Source: Ideonella sp.
GTDB taxonomy: Bacteria; Pseudomonadota; Gammaproteobacteria; Burkholderiales; Burkholderiaceae_C
Assembly (NCBI GenBank): GCA_015075165.1
Contig: JABTUY010000001.1
Location: 930,001-994,000 of the forward strand
Direction: 5' to 3'
Length of the DNA: 64,000 bases
Positions 27,935-36,705 of this stretch are shown here, piece after piece. Numbering within the stretch: position 1 is the first letter of the stretch; each line of letters begins with the position of its first letter. The translations under genes were made by a program, and so were the position numbers. The notes below the pieces were generated by a model. That model was not told the origin of the DNA and did not search any database. It saw only the letters and a program-made list of their open reading frames with translations.

Positions 27935-29443
27935 TCACCGCGCGTGCGCCCACCGTCGTGCCAGGTCGTGCGCGTCCGGCGCCGCCGACGTATCGACCAC
28001 GAACGTGTGCCCGCGCTCATCGTCGGCCGGCGCTTGCACGCCGGGGCGCAGTGCGTCGAGCACCGCCTCGTCGGCCTGCGAGGCGTCGTCGGCGCGCGCG
28101 CTGCGCGCGCGCACTCGCGCGCGCAGGACGTCGTCCGGTGCGGTGCAGTGCAGCAGCGTGAACGGCACACACAGGCTGGCCGCCAGCGCGGCGAACGGGG
28201 CGCGCTGCGCGCGCTGCAGGAAGGCCGCATCGACGATCGTCGGGTAGCCACTGTGCAGCGCCACGCGCGCCACCTCGAGCAGCCGCGCATAGACCGCGTC
28301 GCTGTCGGCGCCGCCGTAGCGGTCGCGGCCGAGCAGCCGGGCCCGCTCGACATCGGAGCGCACGCGCACCGCACCGGCTGTGCGCAGCAGCGCGCGCGTG
28401 AGCCAGGTCTTGCCGGAGCCCGGCAGGCCGTGCGTGATCAGCAGCCGCGGCCGGCGCGACTGCGTCAGTTGCCGCGCCAGCGTGAGGTAGGTCGCGGCAG
28501 CGGGCGCGCCAGCGGCCGGCGCGCCGGCGCGCAGCCGCGTCACGCGCGCGCGCACCAGCGCACGGTAGACCTCGTAGCCGCGCAGCAGCGGCAGGCCGGC
28601 GTAGTCGCCGCCGGCTTCGAGATAGGCAGCGGCGAAGGCGTGCGCGAGCTCGGCATGGCCGCGCGCGCGCAGGTCCATCGTGACGAAGGCCAGTTCGCTG
28701 GCCACATCGATCCAGCGCAGTCCGGCGTCGAACTCCAGCGCGTCGAAGGCGACCAGTGCGTCGTCGACGCAGGCCAGGTTGTCCAGATGCAGGTCGCCAT
28801 GGCACTCGCGCACGCGGCCGGCCGCGACGCGCTGCGCGCTCGACGCCGCACACGGCACGGCATGCACCGCGAACCACCGGCGCAGTGCCGCGACGGTCGG
28901 CGCATCGGCGGCGTGCGGCCAGTCCGACAACAGCAGCTCCAGGTCGCGGTGCATGCGCTCCGGCGTACCGAAGCCGCTGGCCGGCGTGGCCGCCGGCAGC
29001 GACTCGTGGAACGCCGACAGCTGCGCCGCGAAGCGCTCCAGCTCCTGCGCCGGCAGCGTGCCGCACGCGAGCCGCTCGCTGGCCAAGTCGCCGGCCGCGA
29101 AACGACGCATCCGCACCGCGTACTCGATCGCCTCGCCTTCGCCGCCCAGCCGCGGCGCGGCCGCGCTGCCGGTGATCGGCACCACGCCGAGGTACAGCGC
29201 CGGCGCGAGACGGCGGTTGATGCGCAGCTCCTCGTCGCAGCAGTGGCGCCGCACCGCCAGCGTGGAGAGGTCGACGAAGCTCAACCGTACCGGCTTCTTG
29301 ATCTTGTAGGCGTACGCGCCGGCCAGCAGCACCCACGAGAGGTGCGTCTCGTGCATCACCACGGCACCGTGCTCGCGCACGAGCTGCGCGTGCAGCGCAC
29401 GCACCAGCGTGGTGTCGGTCGCCGCGTCAGGCTTCGTGGACAT
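27935..29443 (-). CDS. Two-domain kinase: APH-like phosphotransferase fused to P-loop AAA/zeta-like kinase
   Basis: The 502-residue product combines an N-terminal aminoglycoside-phosphotransferase-like domain (ETHLSWVLLAGAYAYKIKKP, catalytic RECHGDLHLDNL, then FDALEF) with a C-terminal P-loop kinase domain (ITHGLPGSGKTWLTRALL at about residues 343-360, DAAFLQRAQR). This fusion is widespread in proteobacteria as an uncharacterised 'bifunctional aminoglycoside phosphotransferase/ATP-binding protein'. The start ATG 29443 overlaps the phaC 3' end by 17 bp in another frame, so the two genes are probably cotranscribed and coupled. Confidence 0.82.
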   Translation of the reverse strand: MSTKPDAATDTTLVRALHAQLVREHGAVVMHETHLSWVLLAGAYAYKIKKPVRLSFVDLSTLAVRRHCCDEELRINRRLAPALYLGVVPITGSAAAPRLGGEGEAIEYAVRMRRFAAGDLASERLACGTLPAQELERFAAQLSAFHESLPAATPASGFGTPERMHRDLELLLSDWPHAADAPTVAALRRWFAVHAVPCAASSAQRVAAGRVRECHGDLHLDNLACVDDALVAFDALEFDAGLRWIDVASELAFVTMDLRARGHAELAHAFAAAYLEAGGDYAGLPLLRGYEVYRALVRARVTRLRAGAPAAGAPAAATYLTLARQLTQSRRPRLLITHGLPGSGKTWLTRALLRTAGAVRVRSDVERARLLGRDRYGGADSDAVYARLLEVARVALHSGYPTIVDAAFLQRAQRAPFAALAASLCVPFTLLHCTAPDDVLRARVRARSARADDASQADEAVLDALRPGVQAPADDERGHTFVVDTSAAPDAHDLARRWAHAR

Positions 29444-31190
29444 AGCGCCCCGGCGCGGCACCCAGGGGTTTCAGCCGCTGCGCGCCGCGGCCGCCGATCG
29501 GCGGCGGGCGCACGCGCGCCGACGAGTGCGCGGCGAGCCAGCGCTGCCAGTCGACCCACCACGAACCCTGCTGCAGCGGCGCCGCCTCGTACCACGCCTG
29601 CGGGTCCACATAGGGTTGGCCGGCGCCGCGCTCGCCATGGCGAAACTGCGCAGCGCGGCTCGCAGCGGGGCCCGCCACCGGGTTGACGATGCCCACGTTG
29701 TGGCCACCGCTGGTCAGCACGAAGCGCAGCTCGGCATCGGTCAGCAGGTGGATCTTGTACACCGAGCGCCACGGCGACACGTGGTCGCGCTCGGTGGCCA
29801 CCACGTACATCGGCCAGTGCATGTCCTGCAGCGCCACCGGGCGGCCGCGCAGCGCGAAGCGGCCTTCGGCCAGGTCGTTGTGCAGGTACAGGTTGCGCAG
29901 GTACTGGCTGTGCATGCGCGCCGGCATGCGCGTGGCGTCGGCGTTCCAGGCGCGCAGATCGGTCAGCGGCGTGGTCGCGCCCATCAGGTACTCGTGCACG
30001 AGCTTCGACCAGACCAGATCCTTGCTGTTGATCAGCGCGAACGCACCGGCCATCTGGCGGCCATCGAGGTAGCCGCGCTCGCTCATCAGGTCTTCGAGGA
30101 AGGCGATCTGGCTCTCGTCGATGAACAGGCCCAGCTCGCCGGGGTCGTTGAAATCGACCTGCGCCGCCAGCAGCGACACCGTGGCCAGCGGCGCAGGGTC
30201 GTCGCGTGCCAGCGCGGCGGCGGCCATCGCCAGCAGCGTGCCGCCCAGGCAGTAGCCCATCGCGTGGATCTTCGTGCGCGGCAGCACGCGTTGCACCGCG
30301 GCGAGCGCGTCGAACACGCCGAGCGATGCGTAGTCCTCGAGCGACAGGTCGCGATCGGCGCTGCCGGGGTTGCGCCACGAGATCATGAACACCGTGTGGC
30401 CCTGCTCGACGAGGTGCTTCACCAGCGAGTTGGCCGGCGAGAGGTCGAGGATGTAGAACTTCATGATCCACGACGGCACGATCAGCACCGGCTCGCGGTG
30501 CACGCTCGCGGTGGCGGACTCGTACTGGATCAGCTCGATCAGACGGTTGCGGTAGACCACCTGCCCCGGCGTCAGCGCCACCGCCGCGCCGGGACGGAAC
30601 TTCTCGGCGTCCTTGGGCGGGCCGTCGGTGGCCACCGCCATCGCGTCGCGCCACCAGTTGGCCGCACCCAGCAGCAGGTTCAGGCCGCCGCTGGCCAGCG
30701 TGCGCTCGAGCACCTCGGGGTTGCCCAACACGGTGTTCGACGGCGAGAACGTATCGGCCACCTGGCGCACGACGAACGAGGTCACGGCCTCGTCGTGGCG
30801 GGCCACGCCGCGCACGCCGATGGTGGCCTCGCGCCACCACTGTTCCCACAGCAGGAACGCCTGCGACATCGCGTGGTACGGCGGTTGCCGCCACTGATCG
30901 CGTGCGAAGCGCTTGTCGGCCTCGGCCGGCTCGACGCACGGCGCGCACTGCCCGCTCGCCGACTGCTGCAGGTACAGCCACCAGCGCAACAGCTTGCGCT
31001 GTGCGCTCTCCGACAGCTCGAGCTGCTTGGCCGGCGAGGCCAGCAGGTGCATCCACCAGTCGAGCATGGCGCCCGACACCGCCGCCGGCGAGATGCCGTG
31101 CGTGATGCGGGCGAGCGCCGACTTCAGCGGCAGATCGAGCGCGAGCGGGCCGTCGGGGCGCGGCGCTGTCGCAGGCAGGGCGTTGATCAT
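29427..31190 (-). CDS. phaC: Class I polyhydroxyalkanoate synthase
   Basis: This 587-residue PHA synthase polymerises 3-hydroxyacyl-CoA. It has the N-terminal PhaC_N region (YHAMSQAFLLWEQWWREA, DTFSPSNTVLGNPE, NRLIELIQY) and the alpha/beta hydrolase domain with the lipase-like box MGYCLGGT (Cys314), the aspartate region ERDHVSPW and the histidine in SGGHNVGIVNP. Length fits the C. necator class I enzyme (589). ATG 31190 has a weak ribosome site; an ATG at 31220 would add ten residues. A kinase gene overlaps its end. Confidence 0.93.
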   Translation of the reverse strand: MINALPATAPRPDGPLALDLPLKSALARITHGISPAAVSGAMLDWWMHLLASPAKQLELSESAQRKLLRWWLYLQQSASGQCAPCVEPAEADKRFARDQWRQPPYHAMSQAFLLWEQWWREATIGVRGVARHDEAVTSFVVRQVADTFSPSNTVLGNPEVLERTLASGGLNLLLGAANWWRDAMAVATDGPPKDAEKFRPGAAVALTPGQVVYRNRLIELIQYESATASVHREPVLIVPSWIMKFYILDLSPANSLVKHLVEQGHTVFMISWRNPGSADRDLSLEDYASLGVFDALAAVQRVLPRTKIHAMGYCLGGTLLAMAAAALARDDPAPLATVSLLAAQVDFNDPGELGLFIDESQIAFLEDLMSERGYLDGRQMAGAFALINSKDLVWSKLVHEYLMGATTPLTDLRAWNADATRMPARMHSQYLRNLYLHNDLAEGRFALRGRPVALQDMHWPMYVVATERDHVSPWRSVYKIHLLTDAELRFVLTSGGHNVGIVNPVAGPAASRAAQFRHGERGAGQPYVDPQAWYEAAPLQQGSWWVDWQRWLAAHSSARVRPPPIGGRGAQRLKPLGAAPGRYVHEA

Positions 31191-31320
31191 GGGTTTGCCG
31201 AGGGCCGATCGCGCGCGCATGCTCGCTTGGGCCCGCGACAGGGATCTTGAGTTCCCGCAAGCGTCTTCCCGATCACCTGGCCGGTCGTCGGCGACGACGC
31301 CGACAATCGGCAGCGTGTCG

Positions 31321-32307
31321 ATGCTGGCCATGACCTTGCACGCCGCGCGCACGCCGTTGCGACCGGTCGAGCGCGAGTTGCCGCTGCCCGCCGTCGGCGA
31401 AGTGCGGCTGCGCGTGCGCGCGTGCGCGGTTTGCCGCACCGACCTGCACATCGTCGACGGCGAGTTGTCGCTGCCGCGGCTGCCGTTGGTGCCGGGGCAC
31501 GAGATCGTCGGCACCGTCCAGGCGCTGGGCCCCGACGTGACGGCGCTGCGTGTCGGCCAGCGTGTGGGCGTGCCGTGGCTCGGTGGCCACTGCGGCCACT
31601 GCCGCTACTGCGTCGGTGGCGCCGAGAACCTGTGCGACGAGCCGGTGTTCACCGGCTACAGCCGCGACGGCGGCTTCGCCAGCCACGCCCTCGCCGATGC
31701 GCGCCACTGCTTCTCGCTCGAGGGCCTGGCGATGGACGATGCCGCCACGGCGCCGCTGCTGTGCGCCGGGCTGATCGGCTGGCGCGCGCTGAAGGCGGCC
31801 GGCGACGCGCCGGTGCTCGGCCTGTACGGCTTCGGCGCGGCGGCACACCTGATCGCGCAGGTGGCGCTGGCGCAGGGCCGCACGGTGCATGCGTTCACGC
31901 GGCCCGGCGACGCGGCCGCGCAGGCGCTGGCGCGCACGCTCGGCTGCGCCTGGGCCGGTGGTTCCGACACGGCGCCGCCGCAGCCGCTGGACGCCGCCAT
32001 CGTGTTCGCACCGGTCGGCGCGCTGGTGCCGTTGGCACTGGCGCAGGTGCGCAAGGGCGGCCGCGTGGTGTGCGCCGGCATCCACATGAGCGACATCCCG
32101 TCGTTCGCCTACTCGCTGCTGTGGCAGGAGCGGCAGCTGGTGTCGGTGGCCAACCTCACACGCAAAGACGGCGACGAGTTTCTCGCGCAGGTGCGCCGGC
32201 AGCCGTTGCAGGTGCACACCACCGCGTTCGCGCTGACCGAGGCGAACCTCGCGCTCGAGCGGCTGCGCAGCGGCGCGCTGGTCGGCGCGGCGGTGCTGCT
32301 GCCCTGA
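31321..32307 (+). CDS. Zinc-dependent alcohol dehydrogenase (MDR family)
   Basis: This 328-residue medium-chain dehydrogenase has the catalytic zinc ligand in CAVCRTDLHIVDGEL, the GHEIVGTV motif, and the structural-zinc cysteines in GGHCGHCRYCVGGAENLC. A cofactor fold GLYGFGAAAHLIAQVAL is present. It most resembles the AdhA/YjjN-like alcohol dehydrogenases that begin with M-LHA. The start codon could be GTG 31315, ATG 31321 or ATG 31330. A 7-bp-stem hairpin (GTCGGCG/CGCCGAC, 31287-31304) lies just upstream, between this gene and the divergent phaC. Confidence 0.88.
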   Translation: MLAMTLHAARTPLRPVERELPLPAVGEVRLRVRACAVCRTDLHIVDGELSLPRLPLVPGHEIVGTVQALGPDVTALRVGQRVGVPWLGGHCGHCRYCVGGAENLCDEPVFTGYSRDGGFASHALADARHCFSLEGLAMDDAATAPLLCAGLIGWRALKAAGDAPVLGLYGFGAAAHLIAQVALAQGRTVHAFTRPGDAAAQALARTLGCAWAGGSDTAPPQPLDAAIVFAPVGALVPLALAQVRKGGRVVCAGIHMSDIPSFAYSLLWQERQLVSVANLTRKDGDEFLAQVRRQPLQVHTTAFALTEANLALERLRSGALVGAAVLLP

Positions 32308-32438
32308 TGCCATCGCCGACAGTGATTGCAATCAAGCAAGCGGCGGCACTTGGCGCTAGCCTACGTCGGCGGTCGACCCGCGGGGCTCCAAGGTTGTCGG
32401 GGCCACGCGCCGCGGGCGCCGGTCGCAGGAGAGACACG

Positions 32439-32969
32439 ATGGCCAACACACGAGCCAGCAAGAAGGGCAACGGCGCTGCCGTCGCGCCCACGCACGCCGC
32501 GCTGCCGACGGCGATGCCGACCGAGGGCTGGGTGGGGCTCACGCGCGACCAGCTCGAGCTGGCGATGCAGGCGACCACCGCCTGGCTGCGCAGCGTCGAG
32601 GCCTTGCGCAAGGTTCAATGGGACATGACCCACCTCGCCGTGCAGCGCCACCGCGAGCTGCAGCGGCGGCTGCACGAAGCCACCGAGCTGTCGGACCTGG
32701 CGGCGCTGCAGGTCGAGCTGATGCGCTTCGACTCGGCGGCCGCGCTGCGCTCGGCGCAGGAGCTGTACGACGCCGCGCTGCACAGCGCGACCGAGGCGTT
32801 CGAAGGCGCCCGCACGACGATCGATGCCAGCCACAACGATGGCCTGATGACCTGGCTGCAGGCGATGAGCTCGGCGCTGCGCACCGGCGTCAAGCCGCTC
32901 GACGATGCGTTCGGCAGCCTGTGGATGCGGCCCCTGGCCGCACCCACCGAGAGGCCGCACACCCGCTGA
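32439..32969 (+). CDS. Phasin-like PHA granule-associated protein
   Basis: The 176-residue, helix-rich protein has no signal peptide and no membrane segment. A basic N-terminus is followed by amphipathic coiled-coil-like helices (LELAMQATTAWLRSVEALRK, LQRRLHEATELSDLAALQVE) typical of the phasin family that coats PHA granules. The start ATG 32439 follows AGGAGAG. Its position 1.2 kb from phaC on the opposite strand supports the PHA role. No other function is evident. Confidence 0.65.
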   Translation: MANTRASKKGNGAAVAPTHAALPTAMPTEGWVGLTRDQLELAMQATTAWLRSVEALRKVQWDMTHLAVQRHRELQRRLHEATELSDLAALQVELMRFDSAAALRSAQELYDAALHSATEAFEGARTTIDASHNDGLMTWLQAMSSALRTGVKPLDDAFGSLWMRPLAAPTERPHTR

Positions 32970-33067
32970 GAACGCGCGCTGGCATGTAAAGCACGGTGAA
33001 GCCGCGGCCGGCGTGTCATCCGCCGGCGCGGCCGACGGGTTAACTCGGTCATCCGACGACACCGGGG

Positions 33068-33418
33068 ATGATGATGACTTCGTTGCGTTCCTTGCTGCGC
33101 GCCGGCGCCGTGGCCGTGCTCGCCGGCGCCGCGCTCGGCGGCTGCGTGGTGGCTCCGCTGGGTTACGACGCCGACGGCGAGGCGGTGGCCTATGCCGACG
33201 TGCCGCCTCCGGCGCCGGTGGTCGAGGTGCGGCCCGCGCTGCCGTTCGCCGGCGCGGTGTGGATCGGCGGCTACTGGGGCTGGCGCGGCGGGCGCCACCA
33301 CTGGGTGCCGGGCCACTACGCGCAGCCGCGCCCGGGCTACGTGTGGCGGCCCTACCGCTGGGCGCCACGCGGCCCGCGCTGGGCACTGAGCGGCGGCGTC
33401 TGGGTGCATCCGCGCTGA
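33068..33418 (+). CDS. YXWGXW repeat-containing lipoprotein
   Basis: This 116-residue protein has a lipoprotein signal peptide with lipobox LGGC (Cys at about 28) and a mature part dominated by aromatic-glycine repeats: GGYWGWRGGRHHWVPGHY and GYVWRPYRWAPRG. This is the YXWGXW repeat pattern of small envelope lipoproteins with unknown role. Three consecutive Met codons (33068, 33071, 33074) could serve as starts. It appears monocistronic. Confidence 0.8.
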   Translation: MMMTSLRSLLRAGAVAVLAGAALGGCVVAPLGYDADGEAVAYADVPPPAPVVEVRPALPFAGAVWIGGYWGWRGGRHHWVPGHYAQPRPGYVWRPYRWAPRGPRWALSGGVWVHPR

Positions 33419-33504
33419 CGATCCGCGGCGCGCGACGCGAGCGTTCGTCTGGCCAGCGGCGCGCGAGAAGGGCTTGCGCGCGACGCAGGTAGCATGCGTC
33501 TTGC

Positions 33505-34683
33505 ATGCAGACCGGCGACGCGCAGACGCTATCGGCCGCCCGCATCGTCTGGATCGGCCTGCTGGGGCTGGCGGCGGCGATGGGCATCGGCCGCTTCGCC
33601 TTCACGCCGCTGCTGCCGCTGATGCAGGCCCACGACGGCCTGACGCTCACGCAAGGCGGCTGGCTCGCCAGCGCCAACTACCTCGGCTACCTGCTCGGCG
33701 CGCTCGGCTGCACCGCATTCGCACCGCAACCGGAGCGCGCCGCGCGCAGCGGCCTGGTGCTGGTGGCGCTGTTCACGCTGGCCACTGCGTGGGTGCACGG
33801 CCTGCTGCCGCTCGCGCTGCTGCGCTTCGGCGCCGGCGTGGGCAGCGCGCTGGTGCTGGTGGGCTTGTCGTCGTGGGCGCTGGCCGCGCTGGCAGCGCGC
33901 GGCCGCGGCGCGGCAGCCGGTTGGGTATTCGCCGGCGTCGGCATCGGCATCACGGTGGCCGGTGCCGTCGCCTGGCTCGCCGGCGCGGCGCGGTGGGCGC
34001 CCGCGCTCGCGTGGGGCGTGCTGGGCGCGCTCACGCTCGCAGTGGCCGTGTTCGCGCTGCGCACGGTGCGTGTGCCGCCGCGGGCGCCTGCGTCGCACGG
34101 CGCGAATGCGGCGGCGGCGCCGTTCACGCGGCACGATGCGCTGGTGGTGGCCTGCTACGCCGCGTTCGGCTTCGGCTACATCGTGCCGGCCACGTTCCTG
34201 CCGGCATTCGCGCGCGAGCTGGTCGATGATCCGCGGGTGTTCGGCCTGGTGTGGCCGGTGTTCGGGGTCGCGGCGGCGGCGTCGACGGTGTGGGCCGCAC
34301 GGCGCACGCAGGCCTGGCCGGCGCGCACGGTGTGGGCCGCGAGCCAGGCGGTGATGGCCTTCGGCGTGCTGCTGCACGCGTTGTGGCCGAGCCTGACCAC
34401 CACGGTGGTCAGCGCGCTGTGCGTCGGCGGCACCTTCGTCGTCGCGACGATGGCCGGGCTCGAGCATGCGCGGCGCAGCGCGGGCGCGCGCGCGCCGCGC
34501 CTGATCGCGGTGATGACGGCCGCGTTCGCGCTCGGCCAGCTGATCGGCCCGCTGCTGATCCGCGCCGCACCGGCGGGCGCAGCGGCCGGCAGCCGCGGCA
34601 CCGAGCTCGGCCCCGCACTGCTGGCCACCGCGCTGCTGCTGGCCAGCAGCGCGGCGCTGATGCGCCTGCCCGCAGCGCGCTGA
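33505..34683 (+). CDS. YbfB/YjiJ family MFS transporter
   Basis: This 392-residue, twelve-helix major facilitator has the family-specific N-terminus AAAMGIGRFAFTPLLPLM and LTQGGWLASANYLGYLLGAL, followed by twelve hydrophobic segments. The YbfB/YjiJ group has no firmly assigned substrate. The final residues (LMRLPAAR) precede a convergent ornithine-cyclodeaminase-like gene. No linked regulator is visible. Confidence 0.88.
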   Translation: MQTGDAQTLSAARIVWIGLLGLAAAMGIGRFAFTPLLPLMQAHDGLTLTQGGWLASANYLGYLLGALGCTAFAPQPERAARSGLVLVALFTLATAWVHGLLPLALLRFGAGVGSALVLVGLSSWALAALAARGRGAAAGWVFAGVGIGITVAGAVAWLAGAARWAPALAWGVLGALTLAVAVFALRTVRVPPRAPASHGANAAAAPFTRHDALVVACYAAFGFGYIVPATFLPAFARELVDDPRVFGLVWPVFGVAAAASTVWAARRTQAWPARTVWAASQAVMAFGVLLHALWPSLTTTVVSALCVGGTFVVATMAGLEHARRSAGARAPRLIAVMTAAFALGQLIGPLLIRAAPAGAAAGSRGTELGPALLATALLLASSAALMRLPAAR

Positions 34684-34723
34684 AGCGCCCGCAGCGCGAT
34701 CGGCACGCGCTGCGCGTGCCGGC

Positions 34724-35806
34724 TCACGCGACGCTGTGCCGCGCGAACACCAGCTGCGCGGCCGCCAGATCCTGCAGCGCGCTGCCCACCGACTTGTACA
34801 GCGTGATCTCGCGCGCGTCGCCGCGGCCGGCGCGCTCGCCACGGCACAGCTGCTGCAGCGTGCCTTGCAGCCGTGCCGGCGCGAAGGCACCGGCGGCGAT
34901 GGCATGCAGCACGTCGCCGGCTTTCAGCAACGCCTCATCGTGATCGACGAACACGCGCGCGCGGGCGAAGCATTCGGCGTCGGCCTCGCACATCTCGGGC
35001 GCGAACGCGCCGACGAGATCGACGTGCGTGCCCTCGCGCAGCTGCGCGCCGTGCAGCAGCGGCAGCGTCGACAGCGTGGCACAGCTGACGATCTCGGCTT
35101 CGCGCAGCGCAGCGTCGAGTGCGCCCACCGGCTCGGCGTCGAAACCCTGCGCCTGCAGGCGCTGCGCCAGTTGCTGCGCGCCGGCGGCGCGGTGGTTCCA
35201 CACCCGCACGCGGCGGATCGGGCGCACGCAGGCCATCGCCTCGGGCACCAGCGACGCCACGCGACCGGCGCCGACGACCAGCAGCTGCGCGGCATCGGCG
35301 CGCGCGAGGCACGACGCCGCCAGCGCCGACGCCGCCGCGGTGCGGCGCGCGGTGAGCTGCGTGCCCTCGATCTGCGCCAGCGGCACGCCGGTGCGCGCAT
35401 CGAACAGCGTGTACACCGCGTGCACCGACGGCAGCCCCTGAGCAGCGTTGCCCGGAAACACGGTGACCACCTTGACGCCCATGTGGGCGGCGGGTGCGGC
35501 CGCAACGGCTTCGCGCTTGGGCCAGTCGTGTGCCGCTGTGGTGCGCACGGCCGGATCGTGGGCGGTCAGATCGTGGGCAGCCAAGTCGCGCGCGGTCGGT
35601 GTCTGCACCGCACGATCGGTGAGCTGCCAGGCCGGCATCAGCAGCACGTGGCCGGCCGCGGCAGCGCCGGGTGCGCGGCCGGCCGGCAGCGTCAGCACCT
35701 GGCGCGGCGGGATCTCGCAGCCGCCGATGTACAGCGCGCGCAGCCGCTCGATCAACGGCGCCAGCGGCAGGCGCGCGCAGGTGGCGTCGGCGTCGAAGGT
35801 GTGCAT
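34724..35806 (-). CDS. Ornithine cyclodeaminase / mu-crystallin family protein with repeat insertion
   Basis: This 360-residue protein has the family elements IPPRQVLTLP, MGVKVVTVFPGN, DARTGVPLAQIEGTQLTARRTAA, the NAD-binding VVGAGRVASLVPEA and VDLVGAFAPEMCEAD. Relatives include ornithine cyclodeaminases and ketimine reductases; the actual substrate is not predictable. Between LLMPAWQLTDRAV and MGVKVV there is an extra stretch of about 40 residues built from degenerate AHD repeats (LAAHDLTAHDPAV), absent from typical members of about 315 residues. The start ATG 35806 is chosen because upstream codons are repeat-derived. Confidence 0.83.
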   Translation of the reverse strand: MHTFDADATCARLPLAPLIERLRALYIGGCEIPPRQVLTLPAGRAPGAAAAGHVLLMPAWQLTDRAVQTPTARDLAAHDLTAHDPAVRTTAAHDWPKREAVAAAPAAHMGVKVVTVFPGNAAQGLPSVHAVYTLFDARTGVPLAQIEGTQLTARRTAAASALAASCLARADAAQLLVVGAGRVASLVPEAMACVRPIRRVRVWNHRAAGAQQLAQRLQAQGFDAEPVGALDAALREAEIVSCATLSTLPLLHGAQLREGTHVDLVGAFAPEMCEADAECFARARVFVDHDEALLKAGDVLHAIAAGAFAPARLQGTLQQLCRGERAGRGDAREITLYKSVGSALQDLAAAQLVFARHSVA

Positions 35807-35834
35807 CGCGCGCACTGTACGCGCGCCGGGTACG

Positions 35835-35886
35835 CGCGCCGGGTGCGCGGGCCGGCGCTGCGCGCCGGGTGCGCGGGCCGGCGCTG
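35835..35886. repeat. Perfect 26-bp tandem duplication in a divergent promoter region
   Basis: Copies at 35835-35860 and 35861-35886 (starting CGCGCCGGGTGCGCGGGCCG) are identical. A partial third copy (GCGCGCCGGGTAC) precedes them. They lie between the OCD-like gene (start 35806, minus) and the His-rich protein gene (start 35957, plus). Confidence 0.95.
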
Positions 35887-35956
35887 CGCCCACCCTGGCA
35901 TCCGCGCGGCGTCGTCTCTTGCATCCGTGCCACATCACGCGTCGTACAAGGTCACC

Positions 35957-36412
35957 ATGGCCCGCACGCCGCCGCCCACCGCCATTGCATCGCTGCGCCG
36001 CTGGCTCGCCGGCTGGCTGGTGCTGGCGCTGTGTGCACAGGCGCTGTCGGCCGCGGGTGCGCTGTGGCGGCCGATGCACCGACATGCACCGGCCGTGCAG
36101 GAGAACGTGCAACGCGTGCTGCTGTGGCGGCACGACCGCGATACGCCGGCTGCCGCGTCGATGCGCGACGCCCACGCCCGCGCGCACGCCGATGGCCTGG
36201 CGCACGAGCACGCGGTGAACGACCCCTCGGTGCTGCCCAACGGCAGCGATGCTGCGGCCGACGCCGCGTCGCTCGCCGCGTTCTTCGCGGCGCCGCCGCC
36301 GCGCACGCGTGCGCTGGCGGCAAAGCCCTTGCGACATGTGTGGGCCGCGTCGACGCACTGGGCGTCGACCGCGCGCACGATCGCACCGTTGCGGCGACCG
36401 CCGCGCGGCTGA
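35957..36412 (+). CDS. Uncharacterised His-rich exported protein upstream of a TonB receptor
   Basis: This 151-residue protein has an N-terminal hydrophobic segment (LAGWLVLALCAQALSAAGAL, residues 16-35) consistent with a signal peptide or anchor. A mature part rich in His, Arg and Asp follows (RPMHRHAP, DAHARAHADGLAHEHAVND), then a second hydrophobic stretch (ADAASLAAFFAAPPP). Such His-rich proteins are often encoded before metal-related TonB receptors, as here, and may bind a metal in the periplasm. No named family was recognised with confidence. It starts 150 bp into the divergent region. Confidence 0.6.
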   Translation: MARTPPPTAIASLRRWLAGWLVLALCAQALSAAGALWRPMHRHAPAVQENVQRVLLWRHDRDTPAAASMRDAHARAHADGLAHEHAVNDPSVLPNGSDAAADAASLAAFFAAPPPRTRALAAKPLRHVWAASTHWASTARTIAPLRRPPRG

Positions 36413-36580
36413 CGCGCACGCGCTGACGCACGCGGCGGTCGCGTGCGTCGGCCGCCACTTCACATCCGCACGCAGGCGCGCCGGCCGGAGGTCGCGCGCG
36501 CCTGGGCCACCCACGATCGCATCGTGCGAACGATGCCGTGCGAGTCCGCGCAGCACCACTTGCGCTGTGCCAGACCCGCA

Positions 36581-36690
36581 CGGCACCGCGCGGCGCGAAT
36601 GTCCGCACGGCACCGCTCGCGCGGCACGAATGTCCGCACGGCACCGCTCGCGCGGCACGAATGCCTGTACGGCACCGCTCGCGCGGCGCC
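36581..36690 (+). repeat. 31-bp tandem repeat, about 3.6 copies, upstream of the TonB receptor
   Basis: The unit CGGCACCGCTCGCGCGGCAC plus GAATGTCCGCA repeats at 36608 and 36639; a shorter variant begins at 36581 and a truncated copy at 36670. There is no spacer between copies, so it is not CRISPR. The last copy ends 16 bp before the receptor start codon region. The rest of 36413-36580 shows no gene. Confidence 0.9.
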
Positions 36691-36705
36691 AGGGAGCTCT
36701 CTGTC

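Noticed and set aside
26639-29686. 1015-codon plus-strand frame antisense to the Pat-like and kinase genes
   Set aside because: Compositionally biased shadow frame; the minus strand carries intact motifs.
31287-31304. Hairpin GTCGGCG/CGCCGAC upstream of the alcohol dehydrogenase considered as a terminator
   Set aside because: It lies between divergent genes and has no T-run; no transcript is expected to end there.
36581-36690. Tandem repeats considered as a CRISPR array
   Set aside because: Copies are directly adjacent with no spacers, and no cas genes are nearby.
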